Assembly (NCBI RefSeq): GCF_042310355.1
Contig: NZ_JBHJMR010000003.1
Coordinates: forward strand, 124,001 to 188,000
Direction: 5' to 3'
Length of the DNA stretch: 64,000 bases
Origin: Wenzhouxiangella sp042310355
GTDB taxonomy: Bacteria; Pseudomonadota; Gammaproteobacteria; Xanthomonadales; Wenzhouxiangellaceae
The position numbers were made by a program, and so were the translations under genes. Below are positions 7,411-19,465 of this stretch, one piece after another; the first letter of the stretch is position 1; each line of letters starts with the position of its first letter. Below the pieces are notes generated by a model. That model did no database searches and was not told the DNA's origin. It saw nothing but the letters and a program-made list of their open reading frames with translations.

Positions 7411-9681
7411 TCAGGGAAGCGCGGGCGCCAGCGCCGGGTCTCCGAACAGGTTGTAGAGCAGCGCGGCATCGGGGTGCTGGCGCAGGCGCTTGGCGAGCCT
7501 GATCGCCTCCCCCAGGCTGGCTTCCTGGAAAATGCCTTCCATCACGGCGTCGGTGAACTTCAGGGACGGACTGTTGCGGGCCGAAGCAGCCAGGACGGCC
7601 ACCGCGCCACGCCCTTCCAGGCGCAGGAATTTCTCCGCCAGCGAGTCGGCAGCGGGATGATCGAAGGGGCCGGTGTTGCAGGACATGCTCAGAACGATCG
7701 GCAGGCGCTCGCCGGGTTCGAGCCGGTCGAGGTCTTCCATGTCGAAAAGATTGCTGGCATCGCCACCGCGTGACGGGGCGGTCTGCCACATGAACCGGCC
7801 GCCGTGACCGAAAAAGTGCAGCACCAGCATGCCCTCGTCGATTTGCTCCTGTAGCTGCCGCTGATGCTGTTCGCCCGACTGGTCAGGGCTGGACAACAGC
7901 TCCGTGGCCGCCAGTCCGTTTTCCTCCGCGAGCTCTTTCAAACGCTGGTTGCGTGCCGACAGGTTGTTCTCGCGGTCGCTGACCAGAAGAACGCGTGAGC
8001 GCCAGTCGCCGCCAGGCGGGCGTTCCATGTAGGCGATCGTTTTTTCGACCATCGAACTTATGCCGGATGCCGTGCTGGCGGGAAATCGACCGATCGCCAG
8101 GGCGGGGTCCGCCGTGTTTCCCGACAGGGTGACGAAGGGGTGATCGCTGGCCGCAGGGCCGTCGCGTGTGCGCAGCTGCCATGTCGGGATACGGCCTGAC
8201 CCCTTGTTCGATTCGCCCCCGCCTGCGTCAGCGTGACGGTCGGCGTACCAGTTGGCATCTCCCACCAGGAGCACGTCGCCGGGTGCGGGCGCGTCGCGGT
8301 TTCGTACGGCATGGGCGAGAAAATCCCGAATGGCGCGCGGGTGCTCGATGCCGAAATTGAACTCATCGTAGACGTCCTGAACGTCGATGAGCTCGGTGCG
8401 CATGCCTCGCTTGCGATGGAAGTCCGCGAGCGGGGCGACAGCCTCGACAAGGCTGCCATGCGCAATGATGAAATAGTCGGTTTGATCCGTCGTTTCGGCC
8501 AGGTTGGAGGGGTGGTCGAGCTCTATGACCGGCGGCTGCCTGAAGCGAGCGTCCGGCACGACCCACAACTCGTCATGGTCTTCGGGTACGGACAGCTCGT
8601 AGACATGCTGTCCGGCCGCGCTACCTGACTCTGCTTCCTTGCGCCGGGCGCTCGCCTGGAAGCCGTTCTCGCCGAAGAAGTGGATTTGCTCCCTTGCGTC
8701 GTCCGGGCCCGGCGGCACCAGGCGTAGCAACCTGTCTTCCCTGCCGGCGTCCAGCTGCAATAGCTGCTGCCGATCAGCCACGAGCCGGTCGCGCGGGAAC
8801 TGCGCCTCGATCCAGTCCAGGTAGACGACGTCGATGACCGGGTCGCCGTTTTCGCTATCCCGTCGGGCCGGAACACGAATTCCGATTTCATTGCCTTCCG
8901 GCTGAACGAGCGAGGCGGGGATCGCGGGCATGTCCACCCGATGGGTTTCGCGCCCGGACCACTCGCCGCGCCCGATCGGGGTGCCGTTGAGCGAGATCTC
9001 GACCGAGTGGTCCGCCAGGTCCGGAGCGTTCGAGCCCTCGGACCATCCTAGAAACTTCACCTTCAGGCTGAAGGTCGAGCCAGTCTCGGTGCGCATGTGA
9101 GAAAGGTCGATTGGCACCCGGGTCGGTTCCGATGCCAGGTGGTTCAGCCGCATCCAGTACCACAGCGTCTCATCGCCGAAGAAGGCGGTCGGCCCGGACA
9201 GCGGCGCTCTCAAAAGGTCGCGCTCGAGATGGATGGTCTGGCTGAGCCTTACTGCCGGACCGGAACGGGCGCTCGGTGTCGGGCTCGCTCCGTCCATCCG
9301 GCGGGTCGTCCCGTCGGAGTCCGTTGCGAGAACATAGACGTTGAACGGCGAATCCTCGAGGTAGTGACTGGTCTTGCCGCGGAGGTGACTGCCGACGAAA
9401 GTCAGGCTGTCGCCCGGCCCGAAGGTCCGATCCCCGCCGTCGTCGACGTGGACAGCTACCAACTCTCCCCGATTCTCGACCGTCAATCGCTCGCTTGGAA
9501 ACGGGGCGGCCAATCCGGCCTTGTGCAGATCCTCGTAGTGCACCCGGTAGACACCGTCTTCAGCGACCTGCATCCGAAAGCGCTGGCCTTCTGCGACTGC
9601 GACCGGACAGATCACGGCGGTCAGGCTTGCAAGCAGGACAGAGCGGGAGAAAAGGCAGGTAATACGGCGCTTCGAACTCAA
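7411..9681 (-). CDS. Gingipain-like C25 family cysteine peptidase
   Basis: A secreted protein of about 756 residues. I place the start at TTG 9681 because AAGGAG lies six bases upstream and a typical signal peptide follows (a hydrophobic stretch ending PVAVAEG); an upstream ATG at 9906 would add 75 non-signal-like residues. The C25 catalytic domain occupies the C-terminal half: a His motif in LHFFGHGG (about residue 625), a Cys motif in SMSCNTG (about residue 667), and the LFGDPAL ending typical of gingipain-type enzymes. No T9SS or IPTL tail is present, so the route beyond the periplasm is unclear. The gene converges with the DUF11 surface protein gene and diverges from a LuxR-type regulator. 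Confidence 0.8.
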   Translation of the reverse strand: MSSKRRITCLFSRSVLLASLTAVICPVAVAEGQRFRMQVAEDGVYRVHYEDLHKAGLAAPFPSERLTVENRGELVAVHVDDGGDRTFGPGDSLTFVGSHLRGKTSHYLEDSPFNVYVLATDSDGTTRRMDGASPTPSARSGPAVRLSQTIHLERDLLRAPLSGPTAFFGDETLWYWMRLNHLASEPTRVPIDLSHMRTETGSTFSLKVKFLGWSEGSNAPDLADHSVEISLNGTPIGRGEWSGRETHRVDMPAIPASLVQPEGNEIGIRVPARRDSENGDPVIDVVYLDWIEAQFPRDRLVADRQQLLQLDAGREDRLLRLVPPGPDDAREQIHFFGENGFQASARRKEAESGSAAGQHVYELSVPEDHDELWVVPDARFRQPPVIELDHPSNLAETTDQTDYFIIAHGSLVEAVAPLADFHRKRGMRTELIDVQDVYDEFNFGIEHPRAIRDFLAHAVRNRDAPAPGDVLLVGDANWYADRHADAGGGESNKGSGRIPTWQLRTRDGPAASDHPFVTLSGNTADPALAIGRFPASTASGISSMVEKTIAYMERPPGGDWRSRVLLVSDRENNLSARNQRLKELAEENGLAATELLSSPDQSGEQHQRQLQEQIDEGMLVLHFFGHGGRFMWQTAPSRGGDASNLFDMEDLDRLEPGERLPIVLSMSCNTGPFDHPAADSLAEKFLRLEGRGAVAVLAASARNSPSLKFTDAVMEGIFQEASLGEAIRLAKRLRQHPDAALLYNLFGDPALAPALP

Positions 9682-9922
9682 GAAGTACTCCTTCGATTGA
9701 CCACTCGGGGCCACTGGTTGGTGCCCGGTATTCGGGCCCCGTGGCCCGGCAATTGCCCGGCGCACTCGATTGGAAACACCCGGCTGAATGATACAGGCGC
9801 CGGGGCAAGGCCGCTCGCTTTGGCTGCCCGACCGGATCGTGACGCCGCCTTGGCGGGCGATTTGTATGGCCCGGATCGCTGTGGAACAATGGCTCAGAAG
9901 TTTCACGAGGGAGGTGGGTTGT

Positions 9923-11020
9923 ATGGGAGCAACCCGTGAAGCGGCGCTTGAGTCGCTATATGCCGCTGCGATGGGGACGGGCGCCTGGCCGGAAGCCCTG
10001 GATGCGCTGGGCGGACTTGCGCATAGCCAGGTGCTGACGCTCGATACCTACGATCTGGAAACCCACGCGGGTCAGGTGCTCGCCGCCAATGTCGTTCCCG
10101 ATCCCTCCATCGAAGCGTACAACCGCGAGTTCGGGCACGGCAATTTCCAGATCGAGGCGGGCGCGTCGCTTTATCGGGTCGGGAAGGTGCTGAGAACCAG
10201 TGACTTCATTTCCCAGCGCGAGCTGCTGCGAAGCGATCTTTATCACCACGTCTACCACCCCATGGGGATCCGCTACGCCTGTGGGGCGGCAGTGGAGGTC
10301 AAAGACTCGAAGATCGTCGAGTTCAGCTTCATGAAGGCGATTGACGCCGGCGATCATACCGACCGCGATGTCCAGTGTGTTCGTGCGTTGGTGCCCCATT
10401 TGCAGCAGGCCTGGGCCGGCTACAGCCACCTGAAGCGAATCGAGGATTCGCTGAACACCCTGACCAGCATGTGGGACTGTTTCGCGCACGCGGTCATCGT
10501 GATTGACGGGGGGATGCGGATCCGGTTTGCCAACCGCGCGGCCGAAGCGCGCCTGGCGACGGGTTCGGAGTGGAGCGATCGCTTCGGGCGACTCCATCTG
10601 GCCCCGTGCGCGCGTCGCGCGGTCCTGGAACAAGCCGTCAAGCGCGTGTTTGAGCGCCAGGGCGATGTGATCAGCCTCGCGGGCACCGCGCCTCCCGGTG
10701 CATGCGAACCCTTGGTCACCCTCTATCGACTGAGCGAAAATCGCATCGCCCTGATCATGACTGATCCGAAGGCTGCAGCGGGAGACCTCAAGCCGGCTCT
10801 GCGTGTGCGTTTCGACCTGACCGTGGCTGAGGCCGACCTGGTCGACGCCCTCCTTGCCGGAAAGGCGCTGCGAACGATTGCCGGCGAACGCGAGATCCGC
10901 TACGAGACGGCCCGCGCCCACCTCAAGAACGCCATGCGCAAGAACGGCTGGCGCCGGCAGGGGGAGATGATTTCCGATGTTCTTCGGCTATTGTTGCCAG
11001 CCGACTTGTTTCGCGCATAA
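9923..11020 (+). CDS. LuxR-type HTH transcriptional regulator
   Basis: The start is ATG 9923, preceded by GAGGGAGGTG; upstream in-frame starts lack such a site. The 365-residue protein has an N-terminal region without a recognisable autoinducer-binding signature, a PAS-like segment around residues 185-280 (VIVIDGGMRIRFANRAAEAR), and a C-terminal LuxR-like helix-turn-helix (about residues 300-355: TVAEADLVDALLAGK, then YETARAHLKNAMRK). It is divergent from the C25 peptidase gene with a 240-bp spacer, so it may regulate that gene; this is inference. Confidence 0.75.
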   Translation: MGATREAALESLYAAAMGTGAWPEALDALGGLAHSQVLTLDTYDLETHAGQVLAANVVPDPSIEAYNREFGHGNFQIEAGASLYRVGKVLRTSDFISQRELLRSDLYHHVYHPMGIRYACGAAVEVKDSKIVEFSFMKAIDAGDHTDRDVQCVRALVPHLQQAWAGYSHLKRIEDSLNTLTSMWDCFAHAVIVIDGGMRIRFANRAAEARLATGSEWSDRFGRLHLAPCARRAVLEQAVKRVFERQGDVISLAGTAPPGACEPLVTLYRLSENRIALIMTDPKAAAGDLKPALRVRFDLTVAEADLVDALLAGKALRTIAGEREIRYETARAHLKNAMRKNGWRRQGEMISDVLRLLLPADLFRA

Positions 11021-11457
11021 CGCCGGTACAGCAGGCGAGAGAAACCCGGCGCTCGGAGCAGACCGGTGATCGAGGGCTGCGTTGCCGATCTAACCCATTT
11101 GGGGGAAGTCGTTGAAGAGCCGCCCTGCTAAGCTTGATCGCAAGTGGAATTGACTAGTTCGGCTTGCTGCCGGGCGGCAGTAGCGGGGGCGCGCTTCTTC
11201 GAGGGTTTGGCTAAAGGGCGAATGACCTAGGGTTCGGGGATGACTGGCTGCCGCCAGGGATACGGCACCAGTTCTTAACCCGGCATCAGTATATTGCCTC
11301 CGGGCTAATGGCGGGGCGAAACTAGTGTGCCCGGGAGAGGCCGGCGCCAGAACTACCCGGAAGAATCTCGAGCGATAGATTGGGTGCTCGTGAAATTCTT
11401 TCAAACAAGCGGAGCGTGGCGGTGTTTGATTCACGGCGCCGTCTTGGCCTTGGTTGT
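11021..11457. other. 437-bp intergenic region, no gene seen
   Basis: This stretch lies between the LuxR-type regulator gene and the end of the DUF6279 lipoprotein gene. A TATATT hexamer near 11290 could be a -10 element. Open frames on both strands (for example minus 11090-11434) lack ribosome-binding sites and resemble no family I know. I see no tandem repeat or strong hairpin. Confidence 0.4.
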
Positions 11458-12303
11458 CTATCCGCAGCCAATCTGCTTCAGATCCTCGGCCAGGCCCGTC
11501 AGGCGTTTCCCGGCGCGTTCGATCTGTCGTTCCGGTGCGCTGTGGTGAATGTCGACCAGCGTCTCGAGAGTGCGTTCCCGGTGGGTTTGCACCCGGCTGC
11601 GGTAAGCGTCCGATTGGAGAGCAGCAGGGTCGAGCAGCCTCATTGCGGCCGTTTCAAAGGCCTGCCGGTCGTGCCGGATCGACAGGGCTTGCTCGAACTC
11701 GGCCTGCCAGGCCAGGCGCCGCTCCAGGGCAATTTCCGCGGTGGGTTCGAGCTTGGCTGCCCAGTCTGAAAGCATGTCGCGCTGCTCGCTCGTCAGTCGG
11801 CCGGTGAAGCGGCGCATGCCTTTCTCCATGCCCTTAGCGCGCTCGCGCTGCAGTTCCTTGTCGCTGCGCTCGGCTTCTTCGGCGAGCTCGCGATTGCGCT
11901 CTTCGAAGCTTTCCATGAGCTGATCGACCTGATCGTCATCCAGGCTGGCCAGCAAGTCGATCAGGGTGGGGCGGACTCGGGACAGCAGGCGCAGCCCGAA
12001 GTCGCTGGCCCGCTCGCCGTGGTTCTCCAGGGTGGCGGTCGTGATGCGATCCGCGGCGATATCGGATCTCACTTCCTGCAGAAACTCGGCGTAGGCTGGC
12101 AGCTCGCTGGCGCAATGCCACGCCAGTTCGCGTTCGAGCGCCGCCTCGACAGCCCGCTCCTGCTCCGCGTTGAGGCTCACCCGATCGTCGATCCAGCGCA
12201 TCACCAGCCAGTCGGCGTTGTTGTAGGCCGATTTGACCCCGCAGCCGGTCAGCAGGCAAACGGCCAGGAAGACGAGGAGGAGGAGGCGCAGGGTCGGTTG
12301 CAT
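11458..12303 (-). CDS. DUF6279 family lipoprotein
   Basis: A 281-residue protein with a lipoprotein signal peptide and lipobox LLTGC (Cys21). The following segment SAYNNADWLVMRWIDDRVSL is the hallmark of DUF6279 lipoproteins; the remainder is highly charged and helical. The function of the family is unknown, and location at the outer or inner membrane is predicted only from the lipobox. The gene lies about 85 bp upstream of the end of a DUF3014 gene on the same strand, suggesting a loose operon of envelope proteins. Confidence 0.8.
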   Translation of the reverse strand: MQPTLRLLLLVFLAVCLLTGCGVKSAYNNADWLVMRWIDDRVSLNAEQERAVEAALERELAWHCASELPAYAEFLQEVRSDIAADRITTATLENHGERASDFGLRLLSRVRPTLIDLLASLDDDQVDQLMESFEERNRELAEEAERSDKELQRERAKGMEKGMRRFTGRLTSEQRDMLSDWAAKLEPTAEIALERRLAWQAEFEQALSIRHDRQAFETAAMRLLDPAALQSDAYRSRVQTHRERTLETLVDIHHSAPERQIERAGKRLTGLAEDLKQIGCG

Positions 12304-12388
12304 GCCGTGAAATTACCTCGACCAGTGCGAATTTTGCGTCAGTGTCGTGCAACGAAGCGGCTGAGGTTGCACGAGTAGTCGGCGGCTA

Positions 12389-13255
12389 TCACGGGTCTGT
12401 CGAGTTTCCCGCTTGGCCGGTCGCCGCTTCCCTAAATGTCGACAGCCAGGTTCTGACCCGTTCGGCTTGATCGGGGCCCATGCGAATCAGCAGCTTCCGG
12501 CCCCAGGACTGTTCCTCGAGCGATTCGTCGGCGAAGTGCAGCCGGCCTTCATGCGGCACGACCTCGAACGGCAGAGCCACGTCGGGCGTAGCCAGCAGGT
12601 GATCGATGACGCCGATCACACGATCGTTGAAATACGGCTCGGCCTCGCCCAACTCCTCCCAGGCCTGCTGGAAGAGCGAGTAGTAGCGGCCGTAGAGCGC
12701 CGCGGCCCGCTCCGGAGGTGTCGATTCGAGGGCATCGATCAGGGCGTCATAGCGCTCGGCGTTCGACTCGGTCCACAGCAGGGCTTCTTGATCTTCGATT
12801 TCAGCGGTACGCGGTTCGGTGTCCAGGGATTGAAGCGGCCTTGTCTTGAGTGCTGGCGCAGAACCATCCAGGCTGTGGATGGTCGCCACGCTGCGAGGGA
12901 TGACGAATTCCGGTTTGATCCACTGCTGCACGAAACCGTTGCCGAGCTGACCGGCGATTGTGTCGAGGATGATGGCATCGCTGTCGGCAAGATCGGGCAA
13001 AGGCGGTTGCGGCTCGGGCGTGACATCGGCCGGCTCTTCCCCTTGGGGCTCGGTGTCTTCCTCAGCGGATTCTCCCGTGGGCGGGACAGGTTGGGCCTCG
13101 GGTTGCGGCAGCGGATAGCGTGGCACGGGCGTTGCAGGCTCGGCCGGAACATCGATATCGGGTTCAGGCCTCAGTTCCGCCTGCCGTTGTTGCTCCATCC
13201 ACCACAGTCCGGCCACCAGGGCCAGCACGACGAGAATGCTGATGAACCAGCGCAT
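12389..13255 (-). CDS. DUF3014 domain protein, single membrane anchor
   Basis: The 288-residue protein starts with one hydrophobic helix (residues 3-22, no lipobox), then a Pro/Glu-rich linker to about residue 90, then the globular DUF3014 region, with PLPDLADSDAIILDTI and WIKPEFVIPRSVATIHSLDG as recognisable segments. The likely topology is N-in with a periplasmic domain. Function is unknown in the family. It lies downstream of tex on the same strand with a gap of about 115 bp. Confidence 0.75.
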   Translation of the reverse strand: MRWFISILVVLALVAGLWWMEQQRQAELRPEPDIDVPAEPATPVPRYPLPQPEAQPVPPTGESAEEDTEPQGEEPADVTPEPQPPLPDLADSDAIILDTIAGQLGNGFVQQWIKPEFVIPRSVATIHSLDGSAPALKTRPLQSLDTEPRTAEIEDQEALLWTESNAERYDALIDALESTPPERAAALYGRYYSLFQQAWEELGEAEPYFNDRVIGVIDHLLATPDVALPFEVVPHEGRLHFADESLEEQSWGRKLLIRMGPDQAERVRTWLSTFREAATGQAGNSTDP

Positions 13256-13369
13256 CGGCGTATTCCGATTGGCATGTATGACTTATGACCGCCGTGCTGC
13301 CCGGTGGTTCGTGCAGGTGCGATTGCACTTTGATGCTCCCTTTGCGCCGTTGCCGAGTGCCGTGCCGGC

Positions 13370-15703
<2,334 letters not shown>

Positions 15704-15844
15704 GAAGGAATCGTGGGAAGCATTCGAGGCGGGCGATTATCCACGAATGTCGCGGTCCCGGCCATATTGACATTGTCGGCGGAAGCCACCGGTCGGGGCG
15801 ATTCTGCTAGGCTTGCCTCTGGCAGTAGAAGGAAGGACAGTCAG

Positions 15845-16021
15845 ATGGAGCTTTCAACCGGAACCCTGATCGGCCAGCTCATCGGCCTGGTACTCGTGGC
15901 AGCAGTGCTCGTGCTGTTGGTCAGGCTCGTCGTCTCGGCGACACGGCTGATGAACCGCAAGGCGAAAGCGCTCGAAGGCGATGCCGATCAGGGCCGGGGT
16001 GGAACCCGCGGCTCCGGTTAG
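15845..16021 (+). CDS. Small single-helix membrane protein, unknown
   Basis: A 58-residue frame with ATG 15845 preceded by a purine-rich AAGGAAGGA site. Residues 8-33 form one hydrophobic helix (LIGQLIGLVLVAAVLVLLV), followed by a short basic tail. It lies alone between divergent tex and the end of liuD. I do not recognise a family; the ribosome-binding site and clean helix support it as a real small protein. Confidence 0.55.
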   Translation: MELSTGTLIGQLIGLVLVAAVLVLLVRLVVSATRLMNRKAKALEGDADQGRGGTRGSG

Positions 16022-16082
16022 GAGTTATTTCGATGTCCGGGGTGTCTCCTGATGCCTGCCCCGATCTGGTTTTCTTGCGGGA

Positions 16083-18056
16083 CTACTGATCCGCAGCTTC
16101 GATCTCCAGCAACAAGGTATCTGCTTCGACCACGTCCTCGGCGCCGACGGCAACTTGCGAAACCTCGCCGTCCATGGGCGCCTTGATGGCCAGCTCCATC
16201 TTCATCGCTTCCATGACCAGCAGGGTTTCTCCCTCCTCGACGCTCTGACCGGCTTCGACGCGGATCTCGAGGATCTTGCCGGGCATGGGAGCGAGCAGGC
16301 GGCCGTCGCCGGCGCCGGTCTCGACGGCGGCCTCGAACCGCGCGTGGCGGCTTACCGGCCAGCGACGGTTGTCGAGACAGATTTCCAGGCGCTGTTCGCC
16401 GGCGGCGTGGATCTGCACGCGGCGGCCCCGGCCGTCCAGGGTCAGGCTGTAGTCGGCGTCGGATAACTGCCGGATGCGAACCGGGTGGGTCTCGTCGTCA
16501 ATCTGCAGGCGGTACTCCCCGGCGAAACCGGCCGCCTCGACGGTGATGCGCTGGCCCGCGCTTTCAATGTCGAGCGAGCGCGTGGCCGGTTCGCCCAGGC
16601 GCCAGCTGTCGCAGCTGTCCCAGGGCGTGTTGCCGCTGGCTCGTGACTCCTGCATCAGCAGCCAGCGGCCGGCGGCCGCGACCAGGATGTCCAGCGGGGC
16701 CTCGCCGGCGTCGAGAACCGACGAGAGGTCACGGTCGAGCAGGCCGGTGTCGATCGCGGCGTCGGCGAAGACCTGTGAGCCGGCCAGGGCCTGCAGGAAG
16801 CCCAGGTTGGTGGTCGGGCCGGCGACGAAGCTTGCGGCCAGGGCCTGGTTGAGCCGGGCCAGGCAGGCCTCGCGCGTGCTGTCGTGGACGATCAGCTTGG
16901 CGATCATCGGGTCGTAGTGCATGCTGACCTCGTCGCCGGCGTCCACGCCCGAGTCGCGGCGCACCCAGTCCGTGTCGGGCAGCACCAGTGCGTCGATCCG
17001 GCCGGTCGACGGCACGAAACCCTGGTCCGGGTCCTCGGCGTAGATGCGCGCTTCCATGGCGTGGCCACTCGCGCGGATGTCGTCCTGCGCCAGCGGCAGG
17101 TGTTCGCCCGCGGCGACGCGCAGCTGCCACTCGACCAGGTCCAGGCCGGTGATGCACTCGGTCACCGGGTGCTCGACCTGCAGGCGGGTGTTCATCTCCA
17201 GGAAGAAGAACTCGCTGTCGTCGACCAGGAATTCGACCGTGCCGGCGCCAACGTAGTCAACCGCTTCGGCCGCGCGTACGGCGGCGGCCAGCAGCTGCTG
17301 GCGGACGCCGTCGTCGAGCTTCGCCGCCGGGGCTTCCTCGATGATCTTCTGGTGGCGGCGCTGGCTCGAGCAGTCGCGCTCGAACAGATGCACGGTGTTG
17401 CCGTGGGTGTCGGCGAAGACCTGCGCCTCGATGTGGCGCGGCGTCGGCAGGTAGCGCTCGAGGATCATGCGCTCGTCGCCGAAGGCGCCGGAAGCCTCGC
17501 GCCGGGCGGCCTTCAAGGCCTCGTCGAAGTCGTCCTTCGAATGCACCACGCGCATGCCCTTGCCGCCGCCGCCGGCCGCGGCCTTGAGCATCAGCGGAAA
17601 GCCGACGCGCTCGGCCTCGGCCATGAGCGTGCCGTCGTCCTGATCGTCGCCGTGGTAGCCGGGGATCAGCGGTACCTCGGCGGCTTCCATCTTCGCCTTG
17701 GCCGCGGCCTTGGAGCCCATCAGGTCCATGGTCTCCGGGCTGGGGCCGATCAGGGTCAGGCCGGCATCGCGCAGCTTGCGCGCGAAGTCGGCGTTTTCGG
17801 CCAGGAAGCCGTAGCCGGGATGGATGGCTTGTGCGCCCGTGTCTTTTGCCGCGTCGATGATGCGGTCCATGTCCAGGTAGGACTCGCGCGCGGCGGCCGC
17901 GCCGATACGCACCGCGCGGTCGGCCAGGCGTACGTGCCGGGCGCCGGCATCGGCATCGGAATAGACGGCCACGGTCTCCACGCCCAGGCGGCGGCAGGTG
18001 GCGATGATGCGGCAGGCGATCTCGCCGCGGTTGGCTATGAGGACGGATGTAAACAT
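16083..18056 (-). CDS. liuD: Methylcrotonyl-CoA carboxylase biotin-containing subunit
   Basis: A 657-residue biotin-dependent carboxylase alpha chain. The N-terminal biotin carboxylase part has VLIANRGEIACRI, the ATP-grasp glycine-rich loop (KAAAGGGGKGM) and RDCSSQRRHQK. A BT linker domain follows, and then a C-terminal biotinyl domain with the MEAMKM motif (biotinyl-Lys at about residue 619). It catalyses ATP-dependent carboxylation of 3-methylcrotonyl-CoA in leucine degradation together with LiuB. The assignment to the leucine pathway rests on liuB and liuC upstream on the same strand; an SGNH hydrolase gene intervenes. Confidence 0.92.
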   Translation of the reverse strand: MFTSVLIANRGEIACRIIATCRRLGVETVAVYSDADAGARHVRLADRAVRIGAAAARESYLDMDRIIDAAKDTGAQAIHPGYGFLAENADFARKLRDAGLTLIGPSPETMDLMGSKAAAKAKMEAAEVPLIPGYHGDDQDDGTLMAEAERVGFPLMLKAAAGGGGKGMRVVHSKDDFDEALKAARREASGAFGDERMILERYLPTPRHIEAQVFADTHGNTVHLFERDCSSQRRHQKIIEEAPAAKLDDGVRQQLLAAAVRAAEAVDYVGAGTVEFLVDDSEFFFLEMNTRLQVEHPVTECITGLDLVEWQLRVAAGEHLPLAQDDIRASGHAMEARIYAEDPDQGFVPSTGRIDALVLPDTDWVRRDSGVDAGDEVSMHYDPMIAKLIVHDSTREACLARLNQALAASFVAGPTTNLGFLQALAGSQVFADAAIDTGLLDRDLSSVLDAGEAPLDILVAAAGRWLLMQESRASGNTPWDSCDSWRLGEPATRSLDIESAGQRITVEAAGFAGEYRLQIDDETHPVRIRQLSDADYSLTLDGRGRRVQIHAAGEQRLEICLDNRRWPVSRHARFEAAVETGAGDGRLLAPMPGKILEIRVEAGQSVEEGETLLVMEAMKMELAIKAPMDGEVSQVAVGAEDVVEADTLLLEIEAADQ

Positions 18057-18130
18057 GCCGGGAAGTTTACCGTATCGTCCACGGCGGATTGATGCCGAGT
18101 GACGCGCCGCGCCCCGTTCCTGCCGGCCGG

Positions 18131-19465
18131 TCAGTTCAGGTCGAGAAAGGCGTCGCGGAACAGCGCGTCGTCGAGGATCTCGATGCTTCGCGTCAGCGGA
18201 TCGGCGGCCAGCCAGTTGGAATCGCCCGCCTGGCTGGCTTCGACGACGACGGTGCCGGACTGGCCGTCGAGGACGAGCTGTCCCTGGCTGATCGTGGCCG
18301 GTCCGGAGACCAGGGTGAACTCGACCGACAAGCCGGAACTGGCGTTCGCGTCGAGCGCGATGGGTGGCTGATCCGCGGCAAGTGCGGCAGGCGGCTCGAA
18401 GGCGATTACCTGCGTGGCCGGCTCGATGACCAGCGTAGCACTCGCCTGGCCGCTCCAGCCGGGCTGGTCGATGTTGGCCTCCACCAGGTAGCTGCCGGCG
18501 TCGACCGGGGGCTGGTCCTGGCCGTCGTAACTGAGAGAGTGGACCAGCCCGGGCGGCTCGGTGCTGACCTGTACCGATGCCGGCGTCCCGTCGTAGCTGT
18601 GCTGCAGTTGGGCCAGCTCGATCGCGGCTTGTCCATTCATCCGGGCGGCGAGGAACTGGTCGACGAGATTCTGCACGATGACCTCGTACCCCTCGGGTTT
18701 GAGGTGGAAGCAGTCGGTTGCCAGGCCGAAGAAGTGTTCCCGCATCGCTTCGACCGGGCTGGGTTCGGTGATGTCGCCCGGCGGGTCGATGCTGCCGGGC
18801 GGCATGCCGGGCAGGCCGTAGTGGTTCTGCATCAGGCTGAAATGATCGACGAAGTGGATACGGGCATTCTGGCCGGCAATCGCGGCGATCGACTCGACCA
18901 GTCCGGTGGCCGCCTCGTTGAGCTGCTGGGGTGTGGGCTGGCCCATGTCGTCGTGACGGGGGCCGCAGGCAAACCAGCCGCCCAGGCCGCCCAGGGTGTC
19001 GCGAAAGTTGGGGTAATCGTAGAGGCTGACGAGAATTTCAATGCCGGGATCCTGGGCGAGGATGTGATCGATGATCAGTCCGAGGTCGAACAGGATGGCG
19101 TTGGTCAGGGTCTCGATCTCGGCCTCGGTCATGCCGGTATGCCACACATCGAGAAAGTCGTTGCCGCCGACGGTCAGTTGCACGGTATCGACGTCGGGAT
19201 AGGTGGTCAGCGCCGCATCGACGAGCTGAAGGTAGGCGGCCTGTTTCCAGTCGAAGGCGGTCGAGCCGCTTTCGGTCGTGGTCTCGCCGTAGATGCCGAA
19301 GTCGGACAGGCCGTTCTGGGAAAACACCAGGGCATGAGAGCCATCCTCCCACTGCTCCTCGGCCCAGCTGTCGCCGACGATCAGCAGGCGCGTGGTCGTC
19401 TGCGCCTCGGCGCCGGCGGCAAACAGCCACAGCAGGCCGATGCAGATCGGCAGAACCTTCCTCAT
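18131..19465 (-). CDS. Secreted SGNH/GDSL hydrolase with FRD-type C-terminal tail
   Basis: The start is ATG 19465 (MRKVLPICIG), giving a clean signal peptide ending AEAQ; an ATG 48 bases upstream would place 16 charged residues in front. The catalytic blocks of an SGNH hydrolase are visible: LLIVGDSW (Ser), VGGNDF (Gly, Asn) and DCFHLKPEGYE (Asp and His), within about residues 20-270. The C-terminal 170 residues look like two Ig-like beta domains. The last residues, ALFRDAFLDLN, resemble the FADRFESG tail of the multicopper oxidase at 56985-58445. The gene lies between liuC and liuD, an unusual place for a periplasmic esterase or lipase. Confidence 0.82.
   Translation of the reverse strand: MRKVLPICIGLLWLFAAGAEAQTTTRLLIVGDSWAEEQWEDGSHALVFSQNGLSDFGIYGETTTESGSTAFDWKQAAYLQLVDAALTTYPDVDTVQLTVGGNDFLDVWHTGMTEAEIETLTNAILFDLGLIIDHILAQDPGIEILVSLYDYPNFRDTLGGLGGWFACGPRHDDMGQPTPQQLNEAATGLVESIAAIAGQNARIHFVDHFSLMQNHYGLPGMPPGSIDPPGDITEPSPVEAMREHFFGLATDCFHLKPEGYEVIVQNLVDQFLAARMNGQAAIELAQLQHSYDGTPASVQVSTEPPGLVHSLSYDGQDQPPVDAGSYLVEANIDQPGWSGQASATLVIEPATQVIAFEPPAALAADQPPIALDANASSGLSVEFTLVSGPATISQGQLVLDGQSGTVVVEASQAGDSNWLAADPLTRSIEILDDALFRDAFLDLN

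Noticed and set aside
11090..11434. 114-codon open frame on the minus strand in an intergenic gap
   Set aside because: No ribosome-binding site, no domain or signal peptide, and biased composition; kept as non-coding.
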